Below are positions 19,179 to 28,777 of a stretch of DNA of 64,000 nt, piece by piece; position 1 is the stretch's first letter; the number at the start of each line of letters is the position of its first letter. The DNA is taken from assembly GCF_004331175.1 (NCBI RefSeq), contig NZ_SJOD01000004.1, positions 62,001 to 126,000 of the forward strand, given 5' to 3'. The notes under the pieces were generated by a model. The model did no database searches, was not told the DNA's origin, and saw nothing but the letters and a program-made list of their open reading frames with translations. The position numbers and the translations under genes were made by a program. This stretch comes from Acinetobacter sp. ANC 4178 (GTDB lineage Bacteria > Pseudomonadota > Gammaproteobacteria > Pseudomonadales > Moraxellaceae).

Positions 19179-21725
19179 ATGAAACTACTTATGATTGGTC
19201 ACGGTATGGTCGGGCACAAGTTCATTGAGAGTGTACTTGAGCAGGCAGGTGACGAAGTAGAAATTACCATTTTGGCAGAAGAACCACGTTTGGCGTATGA
19301 CCGTGTGCATTTAACCGAATACTTTTCTGGTAAAACTGCCAAAGACTTATCTTTAGCGCGTGCAGATTTTGCTGATGCTTACGGAATTGACCTGCGTTTA
19401 AATACCAAAGCAATTGCAATTGATAGCCTCAATAAAACAGTGAGCACCAATCAGGGTGAAACACTCAGCTATGACAAATTGGTTTTAGCGACGGGCTCTT
19501 ATGCTTTTGTACCGCCAATTCCGGGTAATGAACGCAAAAACTGTTTCGTTTACCGTACCATTGAAGACTTAGATGCCATTAAAGCTGCCAGTTTAAATGC
19601 AAAAACAGGTGTGGTGATTGGCGGTGGCTTATTGGGACTAGAAGCCGCAAAGGCACTCCGTGACCTGAACTTAGAAACACATGTAGTAGAGTTTGCGCCA
19701 CGTTTAATGGCAGTGCAAATTGATGACTTAGGCGGCAAAGTGCTACGCACTAAAATTGAAAACCTAGGTGTTAAAGTTCATACCCAAAAAGCCACTCAAT
19801 GTATTGAAGATGGTCAGTCTGCTGTTCATGTGATGAAATTTGGTGATGGCTCAGAACTCGAAACCGATATTGTTTTATTCTCGGCAGGCATTCGCCCACG
19901 CGATGAACTTGCACGTTCAAGTGGTTTAGCGATTGGTGAACGTGGCGGTATCGTCATTAATGATTATTGCCAAACCAGTGATGAAGATATTTATGCCATT
20001 GGTGAGTGTGCACTTTGGAACAATAAAATCTTTGGCTTAGTCGCACCAGGCTATGACATGGCACGTATTGCGGCCAAGCATGTGATGCAGCAAGAATGCA
20101 ACATTTTCGCTGGTGCAGACATGAGCACCAAATTGAAGTTGATGGGGGTAGATGTGGCATCAGTCGGTGATGCACATGCCATGACTCCAAATTCATTGAG
20201 CTATTTCTATGCCGATGAAGATGCATTGGTATATAAGAAAATCGTGGTCAATGCAGAAAAAACCAAACTTTTGGGTGCAGTATTGGTGGGTGATGCCAAA
20301 GAATATAGTGACTTGCTACAAATGATGCTGAATGGTCTGGCATTACCCGAAGTTCCAGAAAGTCTCATTATGCCAGGGTTTGCCGACTCAGGCGCCAAAG
20401 CAGGCGGCAGTGGCGTCGATTTACTGCCAGACAGTGCCACGATATGTTCATGTAATAACGTATCGAAAGCCGATATTTGCCAAGCCATTAGTGACGGCTC
20501 GACCTCTTTGGGTGCGTTAAAGAAATGTACCAAAGCTGCGACGGCTTGTGGGGGCTGTGCTCCTTTAGTAACGCAGGTATTGAAGTCTGAATTACAACGT
20601 CAAGGCGTCACGGTCAACAATCATATTTGCGAACACTTCCCATACTCCCGCCAAGAGCTGTATCACTTGGTTCGTGTGAATGAAATTAAAACCTTCGATG
20701 ACCTGATTCACCAGCATGGGCATGGTTTGGGTTGTGATATTTGTAAACCAACGGCTGCAAACATTTTGGCTTCTTGCTGGAATGATTTCGTACTCGAACC
20801 TAGTCATGCAGGTTTGCAAGACAGTAACGACTACTACTTAGGAAACATCCAGAAAGATGGTTCTTACTCTGTTGTACCACGCATGGCAGGGGGTGAAGTC
20901 ACACCAGATGGCTTAATTGCTGTAGGTCAAATTGCCAAAAAATACAACCTGTACACCAAAATTACGGGCGGACAACGTGTTGATATGTTTGGCGCGCAAG
21001 TGCATCAACTGCCGTTGATTTGGGAAGAGTTGAATGCCGCAGGTTTTGAATCTGGTCATGCTTACGGTAAATCATTACGTACGGTTAAATCTTGTGTTGG
21101 TAGTACATGGTGTCGTTATGGTGTGGATGATTCAGTCGGTTTAGCCATTTTCCTCGAAAACCGCTACAAAGGTTTACGCTCACCACATAAATTAAAAATG
21201 GCGGTTTCGGGTTGTACCCGTGAGTGTGCAGAAGCTCAAGGTAAAGATGTTGGCGTGATTGCCACTGAAAAAGGTTGGAACCTCTATGTCTGTGGTAATG
21301 GTGGCATGAAACCACGCCATGCAGAATTGATCGCATCTGACTTAGATACTGAAATGCTGATTCGCTATATCGACCGTTTCTTTATGTTCTACATTCAAAC
21401 AGCAGATCGTTTACAACGCACTAGCGTATGGCGTGACAACATGGAAGGCGGCTTAGATTATCTTAAAGCCGTGATTATTGAAGATTCGCTGGGTCTGGCA
21501 GTAGAACTTGAGCGTCGTATGCAGCACATCGTTGGGACTTATCAAGATGAATGGCGTACTGCGGTTGAAAATCCTGAAATTCGTAAACGTTTCCAAACCT
21601 ATATCAATGCCAATGCTGAACAGCAAGCTGATCCACACATTCAATTTACCCAAGAACGCGGACAAATTCGCCCATTAAACAGCGCAGAGCGCGCTGAAGA
21701 CCGTATTCCAATGGTTGAAGCATAA
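19179..21725 (+). CDS. nirB: Assimilatory nitrite reductase, large subunit
   Basis: Reduces nitrite to ammonium with NAD(P)H; 848 residues. In order: FAD/NAD domains from the start (LMIGHGMVGHKFIE, later VVIGGGLLGLEAAKAL), a BFD-like [2Fe-2S] domain beginning CSCNNVSKADIC (C423, C425) and ending CGGCAPLV, a second cysteine-rich segment with CDICKPTAANIL, then the sirohaem/[4Fe-4S] domain with C639 and C645 (CVGSTWC) and C679 and C683 (CTREC). All four cluster ligands are there. It follows narK by 24 bases with AAGGAGAAAG before the start, and precedes the small-subunit fusion gene by 14 bases. Confidence 0.95.
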   Translation: MKLLMIGHGMVGHKFIESVLEQAGDEVEITILAEEPRLAYDRVHLTEYFSGKTAKDLSLARADFADAYGIDLRLNTKAIAIDSLNKTVSTNQGETLSYDKLVLATGSYAFVPPIPGNERKNCFVYRTIEDLDAIKAASLNAKTGVVIGGGLLGLEAAKALRDLNLETHVVEFAPRLMAVQIDDLGGKVLRTKIENLGVKVHTQKATQCIEDGQSAVHVMKFGDGSELETDIVLFSAGIRPRDELARSSGLAIGERGGIVINDYCQTSDEDIYAIGECALWNNKIFGLVAPGYDMARIAAKHVMQQECNIFAGADMSTKLKLMGVDVASVGDAHAMTPNSLSYFYADEDALVYKKIVVNAEKTKLLGAVLVGDAKEYSDLLQMMLNGLALPEVPESLIMPGFADSGAKAGGSGVDLLPDSATICSCNNVSKADICQAISDGSTSLGALKKCTKAATACGGCAPLVTQVLKSELQRQGVTVNNHICEHFPYSRQELYHLVRVNEIKTFDDLIHQHGHGLGCDICKPTAANILASCWNDFVLEPSHAGLQDSNDYYLGNIQKDGSYSVVPRMAGGEVTPDGLIAVGQIAKKYNLYTKITGGQRVDMFGAQVHQLPLIWEELNAAGFESGHAYGKSLRTVKSCVGSTWCRYGVDDSVGLAIFLENRYKGLRSPHKLKMAVSGCTRECAEAQGKDVGVIATEKGWNLYVCGNGGMKPRHAELIASDLDTEMLIRYIDRFFMFYIQTADRLQRTSVWRDNMEGGLDYLKAVIIEDSLGLAVELERRMQHIVGTYQDEWRTAVENPEIRKRFQTYINANAEQQADPHIQFTQERGQIRPLNSAERAEDRIPMVEA

Positions 21726-21739
21726 TAAGGAGAACGCAA

Positions 21740-23359
21740 ATGACTATTTTAAATGATAAAAATATGCTTCCAGATCAACACTGGGTTGAGGTCTGTGATT
21801 TAAATGACATCACCCCGAATACGGGCGTAGGGGCTTTGGTTGAAGGGCAAGCGATTGCTTTGTTCCGTGTTGGGACAGAAAAACGCGTTTATGCACTGAG
21901 CAATAAAGATCCTTTCAGCCAAGCCAATGTCATGAGCCGTGGCATTATTGGCGACTTGCAAGGTGAACGCGTCATCGCATCGCCCATTTATAAGCAGCAT
22001 TTTAGTTTAGCCACGGGACGTTGCTTAGAAGATAAAGATCAAAAACTACTGGTGTTCCCAACCAAAATTCAGGATGGACGTGTTTGGGTGAGTCCAACAG
22101 CGCAAAAAACCTATATCACCAATAATGGGCCTTCTTCAGAAAAAATGAAGTTGGTTTTGGTGGGAAATGGTTTAGCAGGCATGCGCTGTCTTGAAGATTT
22201 ATTGGATATGGCACCAGAGCGTTATGAAATTACTGTAATTGGTGAAGAACCGTGGGGTAACTATAACCGCATTATGCTGTCGCCCGTGTTATCGGGTGAA
22301 AAAACCGTAGAAGACATTATGTTGCATCCACACGCATGGTATAGCGACAAGAGTATCCGTTTTATTGCAGATGATCCTGCCGTCAAAATTGATCGTCCAC
22401 GCAAACAAGTCCATACCCAAACGGGCATTGTGGTGGATTATGACCGACTCATTTTAGCCACAGGGTCTAAACCTTTTGTACCGCCAGTAAAAGGCGCAGA
22501 CCTAAAAGGCGTCGTAAGTTTCCGTGATATTTATGATGTCAATACCATGCTGGAATATTGTGAAAACAAACGTAATGCCGTGGTGATTGGTGCTGGTTTA
22601 CTCGGCTTGGAAGCGGCATATGGCTTAAAACGCCGTGGTATGAATGTCACTGTTTTACATTTAATGAATCGAATTATGGAACGTCAACTGGATGATCGTG
22701 CCAGTCAAATGCTTCGCCATAGTATTGAACAAAAAGGGATTCGGATTATTACCGAAGCCAATACTGAAGCGCTAGTGGGTACAGATGGTCAGGTTAGTCA
22801 AGTTCGTTTAAAAGACGGCACTGTATTAGATGCAGATTTGGTGGTGTTTGCTGTCGGTATTCGCCCGAATATTAGCCTAGCGCAAAGCGCAGGACTCCGA
22901 ACCAACCGCGGGGTCATGGTGAATGACACCATGCAAACTTTTGACCCAAGTATTTATGCAGTGGGTGAATGTATTGAACATCGCAGTCAGACCTTTGGTT
23001 TAGTCGAGCCTTTATGGGGACAGGCTTTTATTTGCGCGAGTCACTTGGCAGAGCATGGCAGTCTAACCTTCAAAGCCCCAACGGTTCCGACCCAATTAAA
23101 AGTGAGTGGTGTCGATGTGTTTTCGGCAGGTAACTTTGAGCCAAAAGATGATTTTGAAGACATCATTTTAAATGACGAGAAACGTCAAATTTATAAGCGC
23201 ATCATTATTCAACAGGACAAAGTCATTGGAGCCGTCTTGTTTGGAGATACGGAAGATGGTGCTTGGTATGCGGAACTGATTGCAGACCAAACCCCAATTT
23301 CAAATATCCGCAGTAAATTGCTTTTTGGTCGAGATTTTGCATTAAAAAAAGTAGGTTAA
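21740..23359 (+). CDS. NirD-like small subunit fused to FAD/NAD(P) oxidoreductase
   Basis: Two-part protein of 539 residues. Residues from about 10 to 120 form a NirD-like Rieske fold (HWVEVCDLNDITPNTGVGAL, DPFSQANVMSRGIIGDLQGE, SPIYKQHFSLATGRCLED) that, as in NirD generally, lacks the Cys/His ligands of a true Rieske cluster. From about 133 on it is a pyridine-nucleotide-disulfide type flavoprotein (LVLVGNGLAGMRCLEDLL, VVIGAGLLGLEAAYGL, FAVGIRPNISLAQSAG, IYAVGECIEH), similar to the NirB N-terminal half and to electron-transfer subunits of assimilatory nitrate reductase. The fusion may serve nitrite reductase, nitrate reductase or both. Expected length and flanks argue against a frameshift artefact. 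Confidence 0.85.
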   Translation: MTILNDKNMLPDQHWVEVCDLNDITPNTGVGALVEGQAIALFRVGTEKRVYALSNKDPFSQANVMSRGIIGDLQGERVIASPIYKQHFSLATGRCLEDKDQKLLVFPTKIQDGRVWVSPTAQKTYITNNGPSSEKMKLVLVGNGLAGMRCLEDLLDMAPERYEITVIGEEPWGNYNRIMLSPVLSGEKTVEDIMLHPHAWYSDKSIRFIADDPAVKIDRPRKQVHTQTGIVVDYDRLILATGSKPFVPPVKGADLKGVVSFRDIYDVNTMLEYCENKRNAVVIGAGLLGLEAAYGLKRRGMNVTVLHLMNRIMERQLDDRASQMLRHSIEQKGIRIITEANTEALVGTDGQVSQVRLKDGTVLDADLVVFAVGIRPNISLAQSAGLRTNRGVMVNDTMQTFDPSIYAVGECIEHRSQTFGLVEPLWGQAFICASHLAEHGSLTFKAPTVPTQLKVSGVDVFSAGNFEPKDDFEDIILNDEKRQIYKRIIIQQDKVIGAVLFGDTEDGAWYAELIADQTPISNIRSKLLFGRDFALKKVG

Positions 23360-23420
23360 TTCAAATCACGCATCATTTTTTTGCTGCCATGGTTTTAAAA
23401 GTAAGAATAGGGAGCACCGT

Positions 23421-26201
23421 ATGACCAGTATTCCATTTGTGGAACTCCAAAGCTCAACAGCTCCAGTTACAGCGAGCACAAAAACCACCTGTCCGTACTG
23501 TGGTGTGGGTTGTGGGGTAGTTGCGCATGTCAAACATACGGCGCAAGGTCAAGTTGTTAGCGTAGAGGGGGATGCTTCACATCCCTCCAATTATGGAAAA
23601 TTGTGTATTAAAGGCAGTAATTTGGCGGATACCATTGGCTTAGAAACACGTTTATTGCAGCCAATGCTCGGAAGAAATGCACAGCAAAAAAAGACAACTT
23701 GGGATACTGCACTCAATCAAATTGCGCAGCAATTCCAAACTTGTATAGAGCAATATGGTTCAGAAAGCATCGCATTTTATGTATCGGGGCAATTACTGAC
23801 CGAAGATTACTATGTGGTGAATAAATTCGTGAAAGGCTACTTAGGGACAGCCAATATTGATACCAATTCCCGTCTATGTATGTCTTCTGCTGTAGCAGCA
23901 CATAAACGGGCTTTTGGTGAAGACATTGTTCCTGCCAGTTATCAAGATTTTGAACAAACGGATATGGTGGTTCTGGTCGGATCAAATACGGCATGGTGCC
24001 ATCCCGTATTGTATCAACGGATTATGCAAGCCAAAGCCGAACGCGATATTTTTGTGGTTGTGGTTGATCCGCGTTTTACCAGTACTTGTGAGCAAGCCGA
24101 TTTACATTTGCCCATTCTTCCTGGGCAAGATATCGCTTTGTTTAATGGACTCCTACAATATTTGCATCAAAATGGATGTGCAGATCAATCCTTTATTGAT
24201 GCACATACGCAAGGTATTGAAGCTGCGTTGCTCAGTAGCCAAACGGAACAAGATATTGAAGAGGTCGCTCAACAAACAGGAATTACACTGGATAAATTAC
24301 AACAGTTTTATGCAAAATTTGCCCAGACTGAACGAGTAATGACCCTATTTTCAATGGGGGTAAATCAGTCTTCACAAGGCGTGAATAAAGCCAATGCCAT
24401 TACTAATTGCCATTTATATAGTGGGAAAATTGGTAAAACTGGGGCGGCACCATTTTCAATGACAGGTCAGCCGAATGCGATGGGTGGTCGTGAAGTAGGT
24501 GGTTTAGCCAATATGTTGGCAGCTCATTTAGATATTGATAACCCTCAACATCAGCAATTGGTACAAAACTTTTGGCAAAGCCCCGTCATTGCTAAATCTG
24601 CTGGATTAAAGGCTGTTGATTTATTTGAAGCTGTTGAAAGTGGCAAAATTAAAGCACTTTGGATTATGGCAACCAATCCCGTGGTGAGTTTACCCAATGC
24701 AGATCAGGTTAAACGTGCCTTAGAAAAATGTCCTTTCGTTGTGGTGTCGGATATTTGCCAAAACACCGATACGACAGCATTTGCTGATGTTTTACTGCCC
24801 GCTTTAGGTTGGGGAGAAAAAGATGGCACAGTGACCAATTCTGAGCGACGTATTTCCAGACAACGGGCATTTTTAGATGCACCGGGAACGGCCAAAGCAG
24901 ACTGGTGGACAGTTTCGCAAGTGGCAAAAAGAATGGGATTTTCTGGTTTTAATTTTGAAAATGTCAGCGAAATATTTAACGAGCATGCACAACTTTCAGC
25001 CAGTGAAAATGTACCCTTAGCACAACGTGATGAATCAAAGAGCTTTCGTTATTTTAATTTACAAGGTTTAACAGGCTTAACCGTACAAGAATACGATGAT
25101 CTCAACCCCATTCAGTGGCCAGTATGGGATAAACAGCAGTCCATTGAAACGGTGCGACATATCTATGCCAATGGGCAATTTAGCCATACCGATGGTAAAG
25201 CCAAATTTATTGCTGTAGAAAATATTGCTCCTGTAAATGCCTGTACAAATGAATATCCTCTGGCTTTGAACACAGGTCGTATCCGCGATCAGTGGCATAC
25301 CATGAGTCGAACTGGATTATCTGCCAATTTAAGTACGCATCGTGCAGAACCATTTTGTGAGATTCATGCACAGGATGCTTTGAAATATGGCTTGAAAGAA
25401 GGTGACTTGGTCGAAGTTGCATCGACTTGGGGACGCTGTGTTTTAAAAACGACTATTTCTCAAGGCATCCGTCGTGGGCAAGTTTTTGCCCCAATTCATT
25501 GGAACGATCAAGTTGCTTCAGATGCCCGCATTGGTCGAGTAGTCAATCCTGTGGTAGATGCGATTTCGGGCGAGCCAGAATTTAAGCATACACCTGTTAT
25601 GCTGCAACCATTTTATACTCAATGGCAGGGCGTATTTTATGCCCGTAATGAGTACGCAACTATGGTCAAGACCTCTATAGAGGCATGTGTTTGGTGGACC
25701 AAAGTGACCACTGCCAAAGCTGTTTGTTATGAACTGGCTGATCGCCGTAAATACGATGACATTACCAAACATTTAAAAGAACTTTTACCGTTTCAAGATG
25801 AAAGTTTTGAATGGTTAAATGTCGATGATCATTCAGCACAAATCAGCCATAGCATTGTCTTAAAAGATGGTATTCTGATCGCCAGTTTATATATTGCTCC
25901 ACGTGCTTTACTACCAGACCGAGACTGGGTTGCAGGATTATTTAAGCGTGAGCGATTAAGTGCCATGCACCGTAAAGCGTTATTGGCGGGTCAACCTATT
26001 TCGATGAACAACAATGAAGGCCCATTGGTGTGTAGTTGCTTTAAAGTGGGTAAAAATCGAATTATTGAAACTATTAAAGAGAAAAACATCAGCAATGAAA
26101 AGCAAGTTACAGCTTGCTTAAAGGCTGGAGGCAATTGTGGTTCTTGCTTACCTGAAATTCGCGGCTTAATTAAAGCCTGTCAAACGGAGGATGTGAAATG
26201 A
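23421..26201 (+). CDS. nasA: Assimilatory nitrate reductase, molybdenum catalytic subunit
   Basis: Cytoplasmic molybdoenzyme of 926 residues that reduces nitrate to nitrite. The N-terminal [4Fe-4S] site is C24, C27, C31 and C62 (CPYCGVGC, later GKLCIKG). The bis-MGD domains follow: SRLCMSSAVAAHKRAFGED, MGVNQSSQGVNKANAITNCH, TGQPNAMGGREVGGLANML, NTGRIRDQWHTMSRTG. The end, from about residue 868, is a BFD-like [2Fe-2S] domain (LVCSCFKVGKNRI, then CLKAGGNCGSCLPEIRGL), as in NasA of Klebsiella. Its stop overlaps the mobA start by four bases, coupling the enzyme to its cofactor gene. Confidence 0.94.
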   Translation: MTSIPFVELQSSTAPVTASTKTTCPYCGVGCGVVAHVKHTAQGQVVSVEGDASHPSNYGKLCIKGSNLADTIGLETRLLQPMLGRNAQQKKTTWDTALNQIAQQFQTCIEQYGSESIAFYVSGQLLTEDYYVVNKFVKGYLGTANIDTNSRLCMSSAVAAHKRAFGEDIVPASYQDFEQTDMVVLVGSNTAWCHPVLYQRIMQAKAERDIFVVVVDPRFTSTCEQADLHLPILPGQDIALFNGLLQYLHQNGCADQSFIDAHTQGIEAALLSSQTEQDIEEVAQQTGITLDKLQQFYAKFAQTERVMTLFSMGVNQSSQGVNKANAITNCHLYSGKIGKTGAAPFSMTGQPNAMGGREVGGLANMLAAHLDIDNPQHQQLVQNFWQSPVIAKSAGLKAVDLFEAVESGKIKALWIMATNPVVSLPNADQVKRALEKCPFVVVSDICQNTDTTAFADVLLPALGWGEKDGTVTNSERRISRQRAFLDAPGTAKADWWTVSQVAKRMGFSGFNFENVSEIFNEHAQLSASENVPLAQRDESKSFRYFNLQGLTGLTVQEYDDLNPIQWPVWDKQQSIETVRHIYANGQFSHTDGKAKFIAVENIAPVNACTNEYPLALNTGRIRDQWHTMSRTGLSANLSTHRAEPFCEIHAQDALKYGLKEGDLVEVASTWGRCVLKTTISQGIRRGQVFAPIHWNDQVASDARIGRVVNPVVDAISGEPEFKHTPVMLQPFYTQWQGVFYARNEYATMVKTSIEACVWWTKVTTAKAVCYELADRRKYDDITKHLKELLPFQDESFEWLNVDDHSAQISHSIVLKDGILIASLYIAPRALLPDRDWVAGLFKRERLSAMHRKALLAGQPISMNNNEGPLVCSCFKVGKNRIIETIKEKNISNEKQVTACLKAGGNCGSCLPEIRGLIKACQTEDVK

Positions 26202-26809
26202 TTAAAGCTTATCCTGCCACTGATCTTGTCATTCTTGCAGGAGGACAAGCACGACGTATGAACGGAATGAATAAACTTTTACAAACCTTTGATGATCAAA
26301 TCCAGCTTTTAAAAATTCATCAAACCCTAAAACAGAAGGTGAATTCTATTTGGGTGAATAGCCATCGAGACTATTCACTTTACCGCGCCTTAGTGCCAAG
26401 TATTGCCTATTATCAAGATGAGGAATCTGGGTTTTTAGGTCCACTGATGGGCATGAAAAGCGCGTGGACAAATGTCCCATCGGACTATGTTCTATTTATT
26501 CCTTGTGATGTCACCTACATTCCATCTCGTGTGCTTGAGAAACTTCATGCTGTACTGGCAAAAAACACACAGGCTGAAGTGGCTTATGTCGAATTAAATG
26601 GACGTGCACTGTATCCCTTCTGTTTGTTAAAACGTAGCGCGTTGGAAAAATTAAATCGAGACATTGAACTAAAACAGTTCAGTTTAAAAAAGTGTTTTGC
26701 TGAAATGCACCCTCAAGTTGCACGGTTTAGTCATAAAAATCTATTTTTTCACAGTATTAACTCACTCGATGAACTACAACAGTACCAACAATTAAAATTT
26801 CTTAATTAA
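26198..26809 (+). CDS. mobA: Molybdenum cofactor guanylyltransferase
   Basis: Attaches GMP to molybdopterin to make MGD, the cofactor form needed by the nitrate reductase. Protein of 203 residues with the nucleotidyltransferase signature LAGGQARRMNGMNKLL at 13-28, a glycine-rich GFLGPLMGM near residue 85 and the metal-site PCDV near 105. It overlaps the upstream reductase gene by four bases. The family is variable outside these motifs; the operon context makes the assignment secure. Confidence 0.9.
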   Translation: MIKAYPATDLVILAGGQARRMNGMNKLLQTFDDQIQLLKIHQTLKQKVNSIWVNSHRDYSLYRALVPSIAYYQDEESGFLGPLMGMKSAWTNVPSDYVLFIPCDVTYIPSRVLEKLHAVLAKNTQAEVAYVELNGRALYPFCLLKRSALEKLNRDIELKQFSLKKCFAEMHPQVARFSHKNLFFHSINSLDELQQYQQLKFLN

Positions 26810-26937
26810 ATCCAGAGATAGCACAAAGTTGGAACACTTATTGCTGAGTCATTTATAGCTATGAGCACAATCAAAGTGCAATCAGTTAATAAGCACAATT
26901 CTTGGGCATTTGGTCATTCCCACATGGAATAACATGC

Positions 26938-27954
26938 ATGACAGTATCTATGGTAGAAACCCGTGCTGCATTTATAGATCAATTTGGTCGCAGCAAGCGT
27001 AAACTCAGAATTTCAGTGACCGATCGCTGTAATTTTAAGTGTGTCTATTGCATGCCTGAACATCCTGAGTGGATGAAGAAACATCAGATTTTAAGCTTTG
27101 AGGCGTTGTTTCAGTTTTGCCAGTTTATGGTGCAAAACGGGATTGAATATATTCGCATTACGGGTGGGGAACCTTTAATGCGTCAAGGGGTTGTGCATTT
27201 TGTTGCGGAACTGCAAAAGCTGAAAAAAATCGGACTGAAACAAATTTCGATGACCAGCAATGGTCACTACTTAAAAAAATATGCGCAAGATTTAAAACAT
27301 GCAGAGCTAGACAGTATTAATGTCAGTTTAGACAGTTTAGATGCCGCACAGTTCTTTCAGCTCACACAAAAACAACTCCAGCCTGTATTGGAAGGCATTC
27401 AGGCTGCTCTAGACGTCGGTTTGCCACTTAAAATCAATAGCGTACTGATACAAGGCAAAAATGAGAACCAAATTATTCCGTTGGTGCAATGGGCGAAAGA
27501 CCTCGCTATTCCACTGCGGTTTATAGAATTTATGCCTTTAGATGGAGATCGACACTGGAACGCTGAACATGTGGTCAGTGAACAGCAAATCTTAGATACG
27601 CTTGCAACCAAATTCAGTATAAAACCCTTAACAGAGCCTACGCGTAGCCCAGCCAGACAGTATTGGATAGATGGGCATCAAATCGGCATTATCTCCACCA
27701 TTACCCATGCTTTTTGTGGTGAATGCGATCGTGTCCGACTGACTGCTCAAGGTGAATTTTATAACTGTTTATTTGCAGCAGAAGGATTACCACTTAAAAC
27801 CGAAATTGAACAACTCCAGACAGGGTCAGCGCTGAAAACTAACCTTTTGCAGCAGAAACTTGAATCTTATATCTGGAACAAGAAATCAGGTTTTCATGCC
27901 ATTCAGGCGCAGCAAACCCATAGAAAAATTAGTATGCACATGATCGGAGGTTAA
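26938..27954 (+). CDS. moaA: GTP 3',8-cyclase
   Basis: Radical-SAM protein that begins molybdopterin synthesis from GTP. I use ATG 26938 (338 residues); the TTG at 26902 would add an unconserved lead, and ATG 26950 is another option. The SAM cluster is C31, C35, C38 in DRCNFKCVYCMPEH, TGGEPLMRQG follows, the second cluster is in FCGECDRVRLTAQGEFYNCLF, and the protein ends in the functional Gly-Gly. A 128-base gap separates it from mobA, so it may have its own promoter; moaD starts two bases after its stop. Confidence 0.93.
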   Translation: MTVSMVETRAAFIDQFGRSKRKLRISVTDRCNFKCVYCMPEHPEWMKKHQILSFEALFQFCQFMVQNGIEYIRITGGEPLMRQGVVHFVAELQKLKKIGLKQISMTSNGHYLKKYAQDLKHAELDSINVSLDSLDAAQFFQLTQKQLQPVLEGIQAALDVGLPLKINSVLIQGKNENQIIPLVQWAKDLAIPLRFIEFMPLDGDRHWNAEHVVSEQQILDTLATKFSIKPLTEPTRSPARQYWIDGHQIGIISTITHAFCGECDRVRLTAQGEFYNCLFAAEGLPLKTEIEQLQTGSALKTNLLQQKLESYIWNKKSGFHAIQAQQTHRKISMHMIGG

Positions 27955-27955
27955 T

Positions 27956-28219
27956 ATGTTGCAATCAAATTCAACCATCCAAATTAAAATTGAAGCTTAT
28001 GGTGCAGTTGAAAAATTATTGCCTGCAAACCTTGTGATTTATAGCCCGCCCCATAGTGATATTGGGGCAGCCTTAAGCCAAGTCATGTCACTTTATCCCG
28101 AAGCTAAAACCCTGATTGAACGCTGTGCCTGTGCAGTCGGTGAAGACATTATCCCGCGTCATTTCATTATTGAAAATGCAATGACCTTAGTATTGCTATC
28201 GCCAGTGGCGGGAGGTTAA
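27956..28219 (+). CDS. moaD: Molybdopterin synthase sulfur carrier subunit
   Basis: Small ubiquitin-like protein of 87 residues ending in Gly-Gly (LLSPVAGG), the site of thiocarboxylate formation used to donate sulfur to precursor Z. A beta-grasp pattern is plausible: IQIKIEAYGAVEKLL at the N-terminus, then an AMTLVLLSPVAGG tail. It lies between moaA and moaE with very short gaps, which makes the call safe despite weak overall conservation of MoaD. Confidence 0.92.
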   Translation: MLQSNSTIQIKIEAYGAVEKLLPANLVIYSPPHSDIGAALSQVMSLYPEAKTLIERCACAVGEDIIPRHFIIENAMTLVLLSPVAGG

Positions 28220-28224
28220 GTCAA

Positions 28225-28755
28225 ATGAACCTGATGAATTTCCCACGTATTCAAACCACCGCGTTAATGCAAAGTGATTTTGATGGTATTCAACATTTTC
28301 CTGAATGTGGTGGTATTGGCATCTTTATCGGTACAGTACGTAATCACCATGAAGGCAAGGCAGTCAAAGCATTGAAATATACCGCTTATGCTCCTGTTGC
28401 AGAAAAAATGATTCGTGCCATTGAGCAAGAGATTCAAGCCAAATATCAAGTGTCCTATGTTCGGGTGGTTCACCGCATTGGTGCTTTAGATATTGGCGAT
28501 ACTGCAATTATTGCCATGGCTTATGCGGCACATCGTCGAGAAGCCTTCCAAGCTTGTGAAGAAGCCGTGGAACGGGTCAAGCATGAAGTCCCTGTCTGGA
28601 AGGAAGAGTTTTATGCAGATGGTAGCAGTCAATATGTAGAAGGTTGCTGTATCCGCAAAGATCAGGATTATGTTGCCGTGACAACGCCTGTTGCATCACA
28701 GACCCATCATGGATCATGCCAACACCACCATCACACTGCAATGGCAACCGTTTAA
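28225..28755 (+). CDS. moaE: Molybdopterin synthase catalytic subunit
   Basis: Large subunit of molybdopterin synthase, 176 residues. Family motifs: GGIGIFIGTVRNHHEGKAV near residues 29-47, VHRIGALDIGDTAIIAMAYA near 83-102, and AHRREAFQACEEAVERVK with VPVWKEEFYADG near 105-135. The C-terminus is extended compared with many MoaE proteins and ends in a histidine cluster (CQHHHHTAM), which might bind metal; that is speculation. Co-transcribed with moaD. Confidence 0.94.
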   Translation: MNLMNFPRIQTTALMQSDFDGIQHFPECGGIGIFIGTVRNHHEGKAVKALKYTAYAPVAEKMIRAIEQEIQAKYQVSYVRVVHRIGALDIGDTAIIAMAYAAHRREAFQACEEAVERVKHEVPVWKEEFYADGSSQYVEGCCIRKDQDYVAVTTPVASQTHHGSCQHHHHTAMATV

Positions 28756-28777
28756 TATACAGTAATAGGAGTACGTC

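Noticed and set aside
23914..24339. A 141-residue plus-strand frame in another phase
   Set aside because: It overlaps the catalytic core of the nitrate reductase, which is clearly coding in its own frame.
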